NCBI RefSeq assembly: GCF_003443675.1
Contig: NZ_CP031963.1
Coordinates: forward strand, 5,368,501 to 5,432,500
Origin: Aquimarina sp. BL5
GTDB taxonomy: Bacteria; Bacteroidota; Bacteroidia; Flavobacteriales; Flavobacteriaceae
DNA length: 64,000 nt
Reading direction: 5' to 3'
This document shows positions 26,213 through 35,951 of this stretch, piece by piece; position 1 is the stretch's first letter, and each line of letters begins with the position of its first letter. The translations under genes and the position numbers were made by a program. A model generated the notes under the pieces. The model saw only the letters and a list, made by a program, of their open reading frames with translations, was not told where the DNA came from and made no database searches.

Positions 26213-28345
26213 TTCTAAGGTCGAAATTAAAATTTCCAAAATGGTAATCGCCGCATCGCTTATTTTGGTTCCAGGACCAAATATAGCAACAGCTCCTTCC
26301 TGAAATAGAAATTCATAATCATCAGGAGGAATTACTCCACCTACAATAACCATAATGTCTTCTCTTTCATATTTCTTTAATTCGGCAATAATTTGAGGGA
26401 CTAAAGTTTTGTGTCCTCCAGCTAATGAGGAAACACCTACAATATGTACATCATTCTCCACAGCTTGTTTTGCGGCTTCCTCCGGAGTTTGAAATAAAGG
26501 ACCTATATCTACATCAAAACCTACATCAGCATAACTAGTAGCAACAACTTTAGCTCCACGGTCATGACCATCTTGTCCCATTTTTGCAATCATTATTCTA
26601 GGTCTTCGACCCTCGAGATCTGAATATTTGTTAGCTAATTCTCTTGCTTTATTAAATGATTTATCGTCTTTTATTTCTTTAGCGTACACTCCTGTAAATG
26701 ATTTTATTTCTGCTTTATATCTTCCAAATTCTTTTTCGAGAGCATCACTAATTTCCCCTAAGGTAGCTCTTAATCGCGCAGCATCCACAGCTAAAGCTAA
26801 TAAGTTTTTCTCATCATCTTTAGCCGCTTTTGTTAGATTAAGCAGTGCTTGTTGTACCGCTTTTTCGTCTCTAGAGTTTTTTACTTTATTTAGACCATCA
26901 ATTTGTTGTTTTCTTACAGCATTATTATCTACTTTCAGGGTAGCGATATGTTCTTCTTCTTCTAGTTGAAATTTATTAACTCCGATAATTAAATCTTGTT
27001 GACTATCGATTCTAGCTTGCTTACGAGCTGCCGCTTCTTCTATGCGCATTTTAGGAATTCCAGCTTCTATCGCTTTAGTCATTCCCCCTAATTCCTTAAC
27101 TTCTTCTATAAGTTTCCAGGCTTTTTCTGCTATATCATTTGTTAAAGATTCTACATAGTAGCTTCCGGCCCAAGGATCAACAGTACGTGTTATTTGAGTT
27201 TCTTCCTGAAGGTATATTTGTGTATTTCTAGCTATTCTGGCAGAAAAATCAGTAGGTAATGCTATAGCTTCATCTAATGCATTGGTATGCAAACTTTGCG
27301 TGCCTCCAAAAGCCGCTGCGCTAGCTTCTATACAGGTCCTGGCTACATTGTTAAAGGGATCTTGTGCGGTTAAACTCCATCCGCTGGTCTGACAATGTGT
27401 TCTGAGCATTAAGGATTTTGGATTTTTAGGATTGAATTGTTTAATCAGTTTAGCCCAAAGCATACGTGCTGCTCTCATTTTTGCAATTTCCATGAAATGA
27501 TTCATTCCTATTGCCCAGAAAAATGATAGACGAGGAGCGAAAGAATCAACATCTAAACCAGCATCAATCCCTTTTCTGATATATTCTAATCCATCCGCTA
27601 ATGTATATGCTAATTCAATATCACAAGTTGCTCCCGCTTCTTGCATATGGTATCCGGAAATACTTATTGGATTAAATTTAGGCATGTTTTTAGAGCAATA
27701 TTTAAAAATATCGCTGATGATCCTCATGGATGGAGTAGGTGGATAAATATAGGTGTTACGTACCATAAATTCCTTCAGGATATCATTCTGAATAGTTCCT
27801 GATAACAATTTTTGATCGACTCCTTGTTCTTCTGCTGCTACAATATAAAAAGCCATTATTGGTAAAACCGCTCCATTCATTGTCATAGAGACAGACATCT
27901 TATCTAGTGGTATCTGATCGAAGAGTACTTTCATATCTTCTACTGTGTCGATGGCTACTCCAGCCATTCCTACATCTCCAAATACTCTCTCATGATCACT
28001 GTCATATCCGCGATGTGTAGCAAGATCAAAAGCCACAGAGAGTCCTTTTTGACCTGCTGCAAGATTTCTACGATAAAAAGCATTACTTTCTTCTGCAGTA
28101 GAGAATCCGGCATATTGTCTAATAGTCCAAGGTCTTCTTACATACATAGTAGAGTAGGGGCCACGCAAATAAGGAGGTATTCCAGCTACGAAATTAAGAT
28201 GGGGAAGATTTTTTATATCTTCTTTGCTATATTCAGATTTTATTTCAATTCCTTCCGAAGTAGTAAAGATCTCCTTTTCAGAAGATGAATCGGAAGCTTT
28301 ACTCTCTGGACGTAACGTAATATGTTGAATATTTTTTCTGGTCAT
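26210..28345 (-). CDS. scpA: Methylmalonyl-CoA mutase large (alpha) subunit
   Basis: This 711-residue adenosylcobalamin enzyme interconverts L-methylmalonyl-CoA and succinyl-CoA. The N-terminal TIM-barrel half binds CoA ([36 protein letters not shown]). The C-terminal B12 domain begins near 585 and has the base-off motif DGHDRG (Asp592, His594, Gly597), followed by GVSSLAGG. All catalytic features are present, unlike in the partner subunit. It starts 2 bases after the stop of an unknown lipoprotein gene. It serves propionate, odd-chain and branched-chain catabolism or the reverse. Confidence 0.96.
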   Translation of the reverse strand: MTRKNIQHITLRPESKASDSSSEKEIFTTSEGIEIKSEYSKEDIKNLPHLNFVAGIPPYLRGPYSTMYVRRPWTIRQYAGFSTAEESNAFYRRNLAAGQKGLSVAFDLATHRGYDSDHERVFGDVGMAGVAIDTVEDMKVLFDQIPLDKMSVSMTMNGAVLPIMAFYIVAAEEQGVDQKLLSGTIQNDILKEFMVRNTYIYPPTPSMRIISDIFKYCSKNMPKFNPISISGYHMQEAGATCDIELAYTLADGLEYIRKGIDAGLDVDSFAPRLSFFWAIGMNHFMEIAKMRAARMLWAKLIKQFNPKNPKSLMLRTHCQTSGWSLTAQDPFNNVARTCIEASAAAFGGTQSLHTNALDEAIALPTDFSARIARNTQIYLQEETQITRTVDPWAGSYYVESLTNDIAEKAWKLIEEVKELGGMTKAIEAGIPKMRIEEAAARKQARIDSQQDLIIGVNKFQLEEEEHIATLKVDNNAVRKQQIDGLNKVKNSRDEKAVQQALLNLTKAAKDDEKNLLALAVDAARLRATLGEISDALEKEFGRYKAEIKSFTGVYAKEIKDDKSFNKARELANKYSDLEGRRPRIMIAKMGQDGHDRGAKVVATSYADVGFDVDIGPLFQTPEEAAKQAVENDVHIVGVSSLAGGHKTLVPQIIAELKKYEREDIMVIVGGVIPPDDYEFLFQEGAVAIFGPGTKISDAAITILEILISTLE

Positions 28346-28347
28346 TT

Positions 28348-29001
28348 TTAAAATTTCATTTTTTCAATATATCCATCAAAATTTACTTCAAACGGAGTTG
28401 TAAGATTGATCATAAATGTTTGCTTATCTGCCGTAATTATATAAAAATTACTAAATATTCGAATGTCTTCCTCTACATTATCGACCTGGAATATAGATCT
28501 AAACATGGTGAAATCCTTATTTTTTGCGTAAGCAGCGGTAAGTTTTTTAAAGTTGAGGTCAGTAACAAGGCTTACTTGATTGTTTTTTTGCTTGATAATG
28601 GACAGCAACATAGCAGCATCTTGCTTACTAAAATTCATATAAGGAAGAGTGTTTAAGGTATAGGTTGATCTAGTATAAGAGTCAAAGAACAAATAAAAAT
28701 CTCCTTCCATGTCTCTCATACTTTCTAGTCTTCTCATTTCATTAGTTAACTGGGATCTTGTGAGAGAGGAGTCTAGTATGGATCTATAAGTTTCTAATGT
28801 AAGTTGTTTAAATCCTTTAGGTAGAAACGTTTTGATCAATCCATTCTCTAGATGGAAGTAATTACCTTCTAATATCTGGATGGTGTTATCATTTGATTTT
28901 TCTATCCAATTTTGGGTTTCCTGTAAAACAGTATTACACGAAATTAAAATCAGCAAAGAACCAATAAGAAGATATAGTCTTATTCTCATTGAAGAAAACA
29001 T
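28348..29001 (-). CDS. Lipoprotein of unknown function within the mutase gene cluster
   Basis: This 217-residue protein has a signal peptide ending LILISC (Cys22) and a mature domain of mixed helices and strands with no motif I recognise (for example [20 protein letters not shown] and a terminal [17 protein letters not shown]). It lies 2 bases upstream of the mutase large subunit gene, so it is almost certainly co-transcribed with it. No known part of the mutase system is a lipoprotein, so the association is probably operonic rather than enzymatic. Confidence 0.6.
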   Translation of the reverse strand: MFSSMRIRLYLLIGSLLILISCNTVLQETQNWIEKSNDNTIQILEGNYFHLENGLIKTFLPKGFKQLTLETYRSILDSSLTRSQLTNEMRRLESMRDMEGDFYLFFDSYTRSTYTLNTLPYMNFSKQDAAMLLSIIKQKNNQVSLVTDLNFKKLTAAYAKNKDFTMFRSIFQVDNVEEDIRIFSNFYIITADKQTFMINLTTPFEVNFDGYIEKMKF

Positions 29002-29092
29002 TAATAAAAATGTAAAATTACGGTTTTATTAGTGATCTATTTTAGAAAATATAGATTATGTTAGCTAGTTAATAAGAATATTGCAATAACAA

Positions 29093-29725
29093 TTAACCAA
29101 ATGCTTTTTCGATAACCATAAGAATAGAGAAATAAATATCAAAAGCGATAAACTTTTTTATTTCGGAAGAACGAAATTTCTTGTCCGGAATATAATAAAT
29201 TCTTTGTGCGATTAGCGACGTACTTACATTTCCATCTTGCTCTAAGGTAGTAATGATGTTTTGGAAGTCATCACTATCACTATTGTTTTTTAAACACTGG
29301 ATAAGTCCTCCTCTATAATTAAAAATCAGAATCTCTTCCTCTCCCTTTTTACTAGGATGAGTATAAGGTGATGGTTTTTTGCTTGCTTCTTGATTCTCGT
29401 ATTCACTTAGTTTTACCCAAATAGAATTAGGATCATTAGATTTCTTTTTAAAAAGTCGCGCTAATTGGATAGAATTGTCCGATGGTAATTTTCTTAAATC
29501 CAATGATAAACTAGCTACTTCTGCTAAGAACGTGCGATATGTTTTTATGGAATCGTTTCCAAATTTGTAGTATTCGAATAAGTCTTTTTCGAAAGAATTG
29601 AATGCTTTACTGTAGAGTCCACTGCTATCAACGCTGAGGCAATTAATACCGTTTTGGGAGTAACATATTGATGTTAAAAGTAGTAAAGTTATTATGACGA
29701 TTCTAGATCTAATCATTTGGGGCAT
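29093..29725 (-). CDS. Exported protein of unknown function
   Basis: This 210-residue protein has a signal peptide cleaved after about residue 24 (SICYSQ). ATG three codons downstream (29716) is an equally good start. The mature part is mostly alpha-helical and charged, ending in a hydrophobic FIAFDIYFSILMVIEKAFG segment. It lies between the two mutase subunit genes, with 84 and 91 bases to its neighbours. I do not recognise a family. Confidence 0.55.
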   Translation of the reverse strand: MPQMIRSRIVIITLLLLTSICYSQNGINCLSVDSSGLYSKAFNSFEKDLFEYYKFGNDSIKTYRTFLAEVASLSLDLRKLPSDNSIQLARLFKKKSNDPNSIWVKLSEYENQEASKKPSPYTHPSKKGEEEILIFNYRGGLIQCLKNNSDSDDFQNIITTLEQDGNVSTSLIAQRIYYIPDKKFRSSEIKKFIAFDIYFSILMVIEKAFG

Positions 29726-29809
29726 CGATTAAGATTTAGTTTTGTTAATTATTTGGTGTTAAATGTTAATTTTTTTGGAAAGTTAACAATAAATTATGAA
29801 TTATTTCCG

Positions 29810-31177
29810 TTATATACTAATTTTCTCAATTTTTTCACACAATCTTTTTTTGATAATTGGACTAATTAAAGTTTTTCTTACATTTTTTTCAAGAAAGGGA
29901 TTTTTCTCCATCGGAGGTAATACTTCTTCAGGATTTCTGTAGGTATTAGCTCCTGTTAAAATAATTGCCTCTTTGTCAAAAAGCTCCTGTTCTTTCTCTG
30001 AACTTTCTTTTATTTTTTTCTGGATGGTTCCAGATTTTAATTGTTTTAAATAGCCTCCGCCTTCTTCAATGTTTTTAAATAAAGACAACGCTTTTTCAGC
30101 TAGCTGATTTGTTAAGCTTTCGATATAATAAGATCCAGATGCAGGATTGTTTACAACATCAAAAGCACTCTCGTTTTTTAGAATTAACAATTGATTGATT
30201 GCTATTCTTGTTCCGAAATCGTTTTCTAGATTATATACATCATCATATCTCAAATTATGAATCGTATCTGCTCCACCTAGTATAGCACTCATGCACTCAG
30301 TGGTGGTACGAAGCATATTTACATTATAATCTAAAATGGTTTTGTTTCTGTGTGAAGGATGCGCGAATATATAACATTTTTTTAACATTTTATATTCTTC
30401 TGCCAAAGAATCCCATAATATCCTTAAAGCTCTTAGTTTAGCAATTTCGAAGAAGTAATTTCCCCCAATAGCAACTTTGAAAATTATTGGTTTTTCCCGG
30501 AAAGGATTGTTTTCTTGATTTTCGAAATGATTAAGGTATTCATTAGCGTGAGCTAATCCATACGCTAATTGCTGGATCATAGTAGCTCCCGCATTTTGAA
30601 GTATACCAAGGTCTACACTAATAATATTGTCTATGTTAGTGCCTTCTTTTACTATGTTTTCTACTATCTGATGATCTTCTTTTAGATTCTTAAACCAATT
30701 TCCGGTTTTTGCCAGATTCCCAATGATATCGGTGAGTAAATGAATAGAAATCTTCGATTTATCAGCATAGGTGTTTATCTTTTGGATATAAGCTGAAGAC
30801 AAAAATAAAGTTTCAATATAAACAGGTATCTCCGGGGAGATATCGGATAAAAGTGTATCCGGTTCTATATTTTCAGTGGTAACAATAAAATAAATACTTT
30901 CTGCTCCTTTTTTAATAGCATTTAAGGCAGCGCTATTTCCAGTAGTAGCATCCTCAACTTCAATTTTTAAAGAGTTTTTCCAAGCAGAAGGGTGAGAGGT
31001 ATTAAGATCTACATCAATAATATCTTCAGCATTATAGAAAGGTTTTACGTCAATTCCTTCATACGATTTATAGATTAGAGCTTCATTATAATCAGCTCCT
31101 TTTAAATCGAACTGAATTTTTTGCTTCCATTCTTTTGCAGAAATTTCATCAAAACTATCAAACAAAGTTTTAGTCAT
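29810..31177 (-). CDS. mutA: Methylmalonyl-CoA mutase small (beta) subunit
   Basis: This 455-residue partner subunit keeps the TIM-barrel half of the mutase (opening LFDSFDEISAKEWKQKI; later ILWDSLAEEYKML and GSYYIESLTNQLAEKAL) but has no C-terminal cobalamin domain, so it ends far short of the large subunit. I start it at ATG 31177, where the mutase homology begins, rather than at an upstream ATG that would add a lysine-rich 18 residues inside ftsB. This start overlaps the ftsB stop by 8 bases. It probably stabilises the catalytic subunit. Confidence 0.9.
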   Translation of the reverse strand: MTKTLFDSFDEISAKEWKQKIQFDLKGADYNEALIYKSYEGIDVKPFYNAEDIIDVDLNTSHPSAWKNSLKIEVEDATTGNSAALNAIKKGAESIYFIVTTENIEPDTLLSDISPEIPVYIETLFLSSAYIQKINTYADKSKISIHLLTDIIGNLAKTGNWFKNLKEDHQIVENIVKEGTNIDNIISVDLGILQNAGATMIQQLAYGLAHANEYLNHFENQENNPFREKPIIFKVAIGGNYFFEIAKLRALRILWDSLAEEYKMLKKCYIFAHPSHRNKTILDYNVNMLRTTTECMSAILGGADTIHNLRYDDVYNLENDFGTRIAINQLLILKNESAFDVVNNPASGSYYIESLTNQLAEKALSLFKNIEEGGGYLKQLKSGTIQKKIKESSEKEQELFDKEAIILTGANTYRNPEEVLPPMEKNPFLEKNVRKTLISPIIKKRLCEKIEKISI

Positions 31178-31529
31178 CTTTTTCTTTTTTAGGGATACTG
31201 TCTTCGTATTCAATAATGTAGATTTCTTCATTATCTCTCTTCATAAAATATTCTTCTCTGGCAAACTTTTCTAGTTCACTGCTATCTTTTAGAATTTTTA
31301 TATCCTTTTGATCCTTTACAATTTCCTTTTTATAATATTCTTTGTTATTCTTTAATTCTTTGATTTCCTGATCTAATTCTCTATGTATAAGCCATGAATT
31401 TGTATCCAAAAACAGGATCCATATTACGAACACCAAAATTATCAACACATATTTATTAAAAAATATGGCAAAAACCGGTATCAGAGCAGGAGTGTTCCTT
31501 AGCTTTTCGAAATAACGTTTTAGCTTCAA
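31170..31529 (-). CDS. ftsB: Septum formation initiator, FtsB/DivIC-like
   Basis: This 119-residue bitopic division protein has one membrane helix (about 22-42), a periplasmic coiled coil (about 48-85) rich in Glu/Lys, and the short conserved tail ELEKFAREEYFMKRDNEEIYI typical of FtsB/DivIC. It would bridge FtsL and FtsQ at the divisome. Its stop codon lies inside the start region of the mutase small subunit gene (8-base overlap), an unusual translational coupling of division and metabolic genes. The uridine kinase gene lies 39 bases upstream. Confidence 0.85.
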   Translation of the reverse strand: MKLKRYFEKLRNTPALIPVFAIFFNKYVLIILVFVIWILFLDTNSWLIHRELDQEIKELKNNKEYYKKEIVKDQKDIKILKDSSELEKFAREEYFMKRDNEEIYIIEYEDSIPKKEKDD

Positions 31530-31568
31530 CTTAGATCAAATAATTTTTAGTTTATAAAGGTACAAAAG

Positions 31569-32183
31569 TTAATTCAAGCGTTCTTTTACAATGGTACGAA
31601 CAATATCAATGGCAACATTATTGTAATTATTATTAGGAATAATCAAATCAGCAAACTCCTTTGTAGGGTCAATAAACTGCTGATGCATCGGTTTTAGAGT
31701 GTTCTGGTAGCGGTGTAAAACTTCTTCCATATCGCGACCTCTTTCTGCGATATCGCGTTTTAATCGTCTAATTAAGCGCTCGTCACTATCTGTGTGGACA
31801 TATATTTTGATATCGAACATATCCCGAATCTTTGGATTCGTAAGAATTAAAATTCCTTCTACAATAATTACCTTACTGGGTTTGGTCTTTATGGTTTCCT
31901 TAGTACGATTGTGTTCGACAAATGAATATACAGGTTGCTCAATAGTTTCTCCCTTTCTTAAAGCGTTCAGATGTTCACCTAATAGTTCAAAATCTATGGA
32001 TTGTGGATGATCAAAGTTTATTTTAGTTCTTTCCTCGTATCTAAGGTGACTAGTGTCTTTGTAATATGAATCCTGTGAAATAACACATACTTCATTTTCA
32101 GGTAATTCGTTTACAATTTGATTTACGACAGTCGTTTTTCCACAACCTGTTCCTCCAGCTATACCAATAATAAGCATTCCCAA
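31569..32183 (-). CDS. udk: Uridine kinase
   Basis: This 204-residue enzyme phosphorylates uridine and cytidine in pyrimidine salvage. P-loop GIAGGTGCGKTT (about 7-18), then SQDSYYKD, the substrate-binding FDHPQSIDFELL, and RRLKRDIAERGRD for the lid are all present. ATG at 32183 gives a two-residue extension compared with ATG at the third codon; either is possible. A -7 box lies close upstream, so this may begin the udk-ftsB-mutA transcript. Confidence 0.93.
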   Translation of the reverse strand: MGMLIIGIAGGTGCGKTTVVNQIVNELPENEVCVISQDSYYKDTSHLRYEERTKINFDHPQSIDFELLGEHLNALRKGETIEQPVYSFVEHNRTKETIKTKPSKVIIVEGILILTNPKIRDMFDIKIYVHTDSDERLIRRLKRDIAERGRDMEEVLHRYQNTLKPMHQQFIDPTKEFADLIIPNNNYNNVAIDIVRTIVKERLN

Positions 32184-32194
32184 TTATTTTTTGA

Positions 32195-32202
32195 CAAATT
32201 TA
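32195..32202 (-). promoter_or_regulatory. Bacteroidota -7 box (TAAATTTG) of udk
   Basis: TAAATTTG on the minus strand matches TAnnTTTG exactly, 11 bases before the udk start codon. This would leave a leader of only a few bases. Confidence 0.4.
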
Positions 32203-32273
32203 GAAATAGTTATTGAGTTATCGAGTTTTTGATCGATAGAGTTTTTTACAAAAGGTTAGAAGAAATTGAAATA

Positions 32274-33359
32274 TTATTGGGGATAGTAGATAACTCCTGA
32301 TGAAGAATCTCTTTTTGCACCAGTAACAGACTGCAGACAATTTGTTTCATTTCTATCTCTTAACACTCCCATAAATGCAAAAATTAAAGCTTCTTTATAA
32401 TCAATGATATTTTTACTGGGTATAATAACTGTAGAGAATTTTTGAAGTTTATATTGTAAAATTTCTATCAAAAAATCATTTTTGGCACCGCCACCAGTGA
32501 TCAGAAGTGATGAATTTTTTTTATGGGTTACTTTTATAGCGTTAGAGATTTGTAATGCGATATGATGAACGGCTGTATGTAGTAAATTTTCGACCGAATC
32601 ATTTGCGTTTTCGATAATTGGAACGACTTTCTCCAAAAACCATTCGTATCCTAGCGATTTGGGATAGGGCTCTTTATAATACGCCAATTCATTTAAAGCT
32701 TCCGATATCTTTTTATTTAATGTTCCGGTTTTGGCAAGTTTTCCTCTATCGTCATATTCAAGATTTATTTTAGAGCAAATAAGATTCAATAACATATTAG
32801 CTGGAGAAATATCATAAGCAATTCTTTTGTCATTAAGTTCAAAAGAAATATTACTGATACCACCTAGGTTGAGACAAAAATCATAATCACTAAATAGGAA
32901 TCGATCTCCAATAGGAACTAAGGGAGCCCCTTGACCACCAAGAGCCACATCATTAGTTCTAAAGTCACAAATCACTTTTTGATTACAAGAATTAGCAATA
33001 TGTTGACCAGAACCAATCTGATAAGTTAATCCGATTTCTGGTTGATGATAAACTGTGTGACCATGACTTGAAACAAAATCTATTTTCAGGTTGTTTTCTT
33101 CAATAAATTGTTTCACTTGGGCGCCTAACCATAATCCGTATTGGTTATGAAAGGCAAGTAAGCTAACGGGATCAAGATGTACTGCGTTCTTTAAACTATT
33201 TTTAAGTTCTGGATTGTAATCTACGTCTTTAGTTTTAGTAATCGAAAAAGTCCAGGAATCTTGCTGTTTTTCTATTTCACAATAGGCAATATCCAAACCA
33301 TCTAATGAGGTTCCGGACATTAATCCTATTACTTTATATATTTTAGGAGGAATTGACAT
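32274..33359 (-). CDS. anmK: Anhydro-N-acetylmuramic acid kinase
   Basis: This 361-residue ASKHA-fold kinase hydrolyses and phosphorylates 1,6-anhydro-MurNAc to MurNAc-6-phosphate in cell-wall recycling. Motifs are GLMSGTSLDGLDIAYC near the N-terminus, the SHGHTVYHQP segment, DFRTNDVALGGQGAPLVPIGD, and LITGGGAKNDFL at the nucleotide site. Length is as expected. It is followed by udk on the same strand with a 90-base gap; no direct operon partner in murein recycling is adjacent. Confidence 0.94.
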   Translation of the reverse strand: MSIPPKIYKVIGLMSGTSLDGLDIAYCEIEKQQDSWTFSITKTKDVDYNPELKNSLKNAVHLDPVSLLAFHNQYGLWLGAQVKQFIEENNLKIDFVSSHGHTVYHQPEIGLTYQIGSGQHIANSCNQKVICDFRTNDVALGGQGAPLVPIGDRFLFSDYDFCLNLGGISNISFELNDKRIAYDISPANMLLNLICSKINLEYDDRGKLAKTGTLNKKISEALNELAYYKEPYPKSLGYEWFLEKVVPIIENANDSVENLLHTAVHHIALQISNAIKVTHKKNSSLLITGGGAKNDFLIEILQYKLQKFSTVIIPSKNIIDYKEALIFAFMGVLRDRNETNCLQSVTGAKRDSSSGVIYYPQ

Positions 33360-33405
33360 TTACGAATGCAAACTAGTAAAATATTTTTAACAATATTCTT
33401 TTTAC

Positions 33406-34158
33406 CTAGTTATATTTATTGATGTATTGAAGGTCAAGTTTTTCTGGGTCAATTTCTACTATCGCTTTTTTATAGTAAAAATCGATGATCTCATTTTCCA
33501 GATATGTCTTAATCTCATCGACACTTTTTTTTCCGAATAAGGAATATATATATGCAGCTTCTGCTTTTTTGAATTCTGTAATAAGTTCATCTGGATTTTC
33601 TACAACATTGATGCCTTTATATCCGTCAAATTTTTTCTTCATCCAGCGATGACTAGCTAATCTGATTAGGCTTTTTTGTCTTTCTTGATTTAAAGAATCT
33701 ATCTCCTTTGTATTTGTGGGGTCTTTCTTTTTTAAACGGTCTACTATCGTTTTTGCTTTGATGTATTGTCTTTCAAGCTTGAAATCAATACGTTTCATGT
33801 CTCTTTTTAACTTTTCCACAACATCATAAAGAGCTCCGTTATACATGATCACAAACTCTTCATAATTGTATAAGGCATCAAGAAATAAGATCGCTTTTTT
33901 TCGATATACTCTAGGAAATGCTTGCTTTTTAGCATCTATAAAAAGTTTATTAAGTTCAGTTTGAATCTCTTCTGGAATTCCGGAAAATTTAGGGCTGTTT
34001 TTTATTTTTCTAAGTTGGTCCGTTATATCCATTCTTGACCCTTTGTATACTATGGATCGGTACTTAAATCTATATCTGTTGGGTGAAATATCTTCTAATT
34101 CTTGGTTATAAGCATGTAGGCTTATGAAAAGTGTAACAAAAAATAAAAGGGATTTCAT
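33406..34158 (-). CDS. Exported protein of unknown function
   Basis: This 250-residue protein has a signal peptide cleaved near residue 18 (SLHAYNQ), then a mainly helical, basic, charged chain. Recurrent hydrophobic spacing and repeated RLKKKDPTN-like segments suggest a coiled-coil or helical bundle. No family is recognised. It sits 46 bases upstream of anmK on the same strand and 141 bases after the cytochrome c stop, so it may belong with anmK. Confidence 0.55.
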   Translation of the reverse strand: MKSLLFFVTLFISLHAYNQELEDISPNRYRFKYRSIVYKGSRMDITDQLRKIKNSPKFSGIPEEIQTELNKLFIDAKKQAFPRVYRKKAILFLDALYNYEEFVIMYNGALYDVVEKLKRDMKRIDFKLERQYIKAKTIVDRLKKKDPTNTKEIDSLNQERQKSLIRLASHRWMKKKFDGYKGINVVENPDELITEFKKAEAAYIYSLFGKKSVDEIKTYLENEIIDFYYKKAIVEIDPEKLDLQYINKYN

Positions 34159-34299
34159 AAATCTTGGTTTCTACAGACTTTCCGAATATGTTTTATAAAT
34201 GCTATAAAAAATGTTAACGTAAATTATATAGTGATTGTTATGTTTTTCTTAATGAAATATTTTTCAAGCAAATATTTTCAAAATAGATGACAATTATTT

Positions 34300-34782
34300 T
34301 TATTTCTTAACTGCGGTCACTTCTTCTGGTGTAACCATCTTTTTTTGTTTATTACCCCAGCTATTCATAATGTAATTCATGACATCTGCAATTTCTTCAT
34401 CTTCTAGTCCCAATGAAGTCATAGCACTGTTATATGACTCTCCATTAACTTTGATAGGGCCATTTAATCCGTATTTTATAGAATGAATACTCTCTTCACG
34501 TTTGTTTACTAACCAATCCGATCCCGCTAATGGAGGAAAAACCTTAGGTGTTCCTTTGCCGTCGTGTAAATGACATTGCATACAGAAATCAGTATAAATT
34601 TCTTCTCCTCTAAGAATACTTTTAGAAAGTTCAGTTTCTTGAGAATCTAATCTATGGTTAGCAACATATTCGGTATTTGGATTTCCTTGTCTAGCTAATA
34701 CAGAGATACAGAATATAATAGAAATAACTTCTAGAATTAGTATTTGCTTTAAACGTTTTCTTATTTTTAATTTAACAAACAT
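34300..34782 (-). CDS. Cytochrome c, class I, exported
   Basis: This 160-residue monohaem cytochrome has an N-terminal membrane/signal segment (about 10-30). The haem-binding CMQCH is at Cys67-Cys70-His71, followed by HDGKGTPKVFPPLAGSDW, with Met121 in SAMTSLG as the likely sixth ligand. It lies 3 bases after the sugar dehydrogenase gene on the same strand and is therefore probably its electron acceptor. It resembles the cytochromes paired with sorbosone or aldose dehydrogenases. Confidence 0.9.
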   Translation of the reverse strand: MFVKLKIRKRLKQILILEVISIIFCISVLARQGNPNTEYVANHRLDSQETELSKSILRGEEIYTDFCMQCHLHDGKGTPKVFPPLAGSDWLVNKREESIHSIKYGLNGPIKVNGESYNSAMTSLGLEDEEIADVMNYIMNSWGNKQKKMVTPEEVTAVKK

Positions 34783-34785
34783 CGA

Positions 34786-35907
34786 CTATGATTTTGGTAA
34801 GATTTTTATAATTCCTTTATTTTCTACGGCAACATAAATATAACCATCTGGACCTTGGCGCACATTGCGTACTCGACCAATATCTTCGGCTATTTTTTTT
34901 CTACCAATAACTTGGTCCTTATCTAGTTCTACTAATTCCAGATATTGAAATTTTAGAGAGCCTACTAATAGATCATTTTTCCAGTCAGGATATTTGTCAC
35001 TAGTTACAAAATCCATTCCGCTTGGAGCGATAGAAGGAGTCCAGTAATATATAGGTTGTTCCATACCTTCTTTGTTGGTTATATCTGTGATAGAAGATCC
35101 ACTATAATTAATTCCATATGTAATGATTGGCCATCCATAGTTTACTTCTTTTTTGACAATATTAATTTCATCGCCTCCTCTTGGACCGTGTTCGTGAACC
35201 CATATTTTTCCGTCTAAAGGATTTAGTGCCATACCTTGAGGGTTTCTATGTCCGTATGAGAAGATTGCTTTTTTTGCACCATTTTCATTTACGAAAGGAT
35301 TGTCATCGGGAATGCTTCCATCATCATTAAGTCTATAAACTTTTCCACCATCCCTAGTTATATCTTGTGGGTTTTCATCTCTATTTCCTCTATCTCCAAT
35401 ACTGAAATAAAGATACCCTTCATTATCAAATTCTATTCTAGATCCAAAATGGTGTCCGCGAGTAGTATTAGGAGTTCCTTTATATAATTTTTCTATAGAC
35501 GTTAATTGGTTATTTTGGAGTTTAGCTCTGATCAATGCAGTATGTCCTCCTTTTTCTGACCCTTCTTTGGAGGAATGTGTGATATATAGCCATCCATTCT
35601 CACTGTATTTAGGATGAAGCTCAATGTCTAATAACCCTCCCTGATTACGGTTGTATACTTCAGGGACATTGCCGATTTGAGTCTTGGTTCCGCCTTTATA
35701 ATGAATTAGTTCGCCACTTTTTTCCGTAATAAGCATACTACCGTCTGGTAACCAAACCATCCCCCAAGGAATTTGTAAATCAGGAACGACAATTTCTGTA
35801 GTATAGTTTTTTGGATCAGCGACTATCTGGACATCATTTTTCTTTTCTTGGGCACAGGAAAAGAGGGTACTTAATAGTACTATTTTTAGAAATACAAAAT
35901 TCTTCAT
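34786..35907 (-). CDS. PQQ-dependent sugar dehydrogenase-like lipoprotein
   Basis: This protein of about 373 residues has a signal peptide ending STLFSC (lipobox) and a six-bladed beta-propeller of the soluble aldose/glucose dehydrogenase family. Family motifs are visible: IPWGMVWLPDGSMLITEK, HHFGSRIEFDNEGYLYFSIGDRG, YGHRNPQGMALNP, HEHGPRGGDEIN and YWTPSIAPSGM. It would oxidise the anomeric carbon of a sugar with PQQ. I start at the ATG of MKNFVF; an in-frame ATG nine bases earlier is possible. No PQQ synthesis genes are in the window, so cofactor supply is unknown. Cytochrome c follows, and a TonB receptor precedes. Confidence 0.88.
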   Translation of the reverse strand: MKNFVFLKIVLLSTLFSCAQEKKNDVQIVADPKNYTTEIVVPDLQIPWGMVWLPDGSMLITEKSGELIHYKGGTKTQIGNVPEVYNRNQGGLLDIELHPKYSENGWLYITHSSKEGSEKGGHTALIRAKLQNNQLTSIEKLYKGTPNTTRGHHFGSRIEFDNEGYLYFSIGDRGNRDENPQDITRDGGKVYRLNDDGSIPDDNPFVNENGAKKAIFSYGHRNPQGMALNPLDGKIWVHEHGPRGGDEINIVKKEVNYGWPIITYGINYSGSSITDITNKEGMEQPIYYWTPSIAPSGMDFVTSDKYPDWKNDLLVGSLKFQYLELVELDKDQVIGRKKIAEDIGRVRNVRQGPDGYIYVAVENKGIIKILPKS

Positions 35908-35951
35908 TTCAATCATTGAGTTTACTCCTGAAAATTACAAATAAAAATTAT

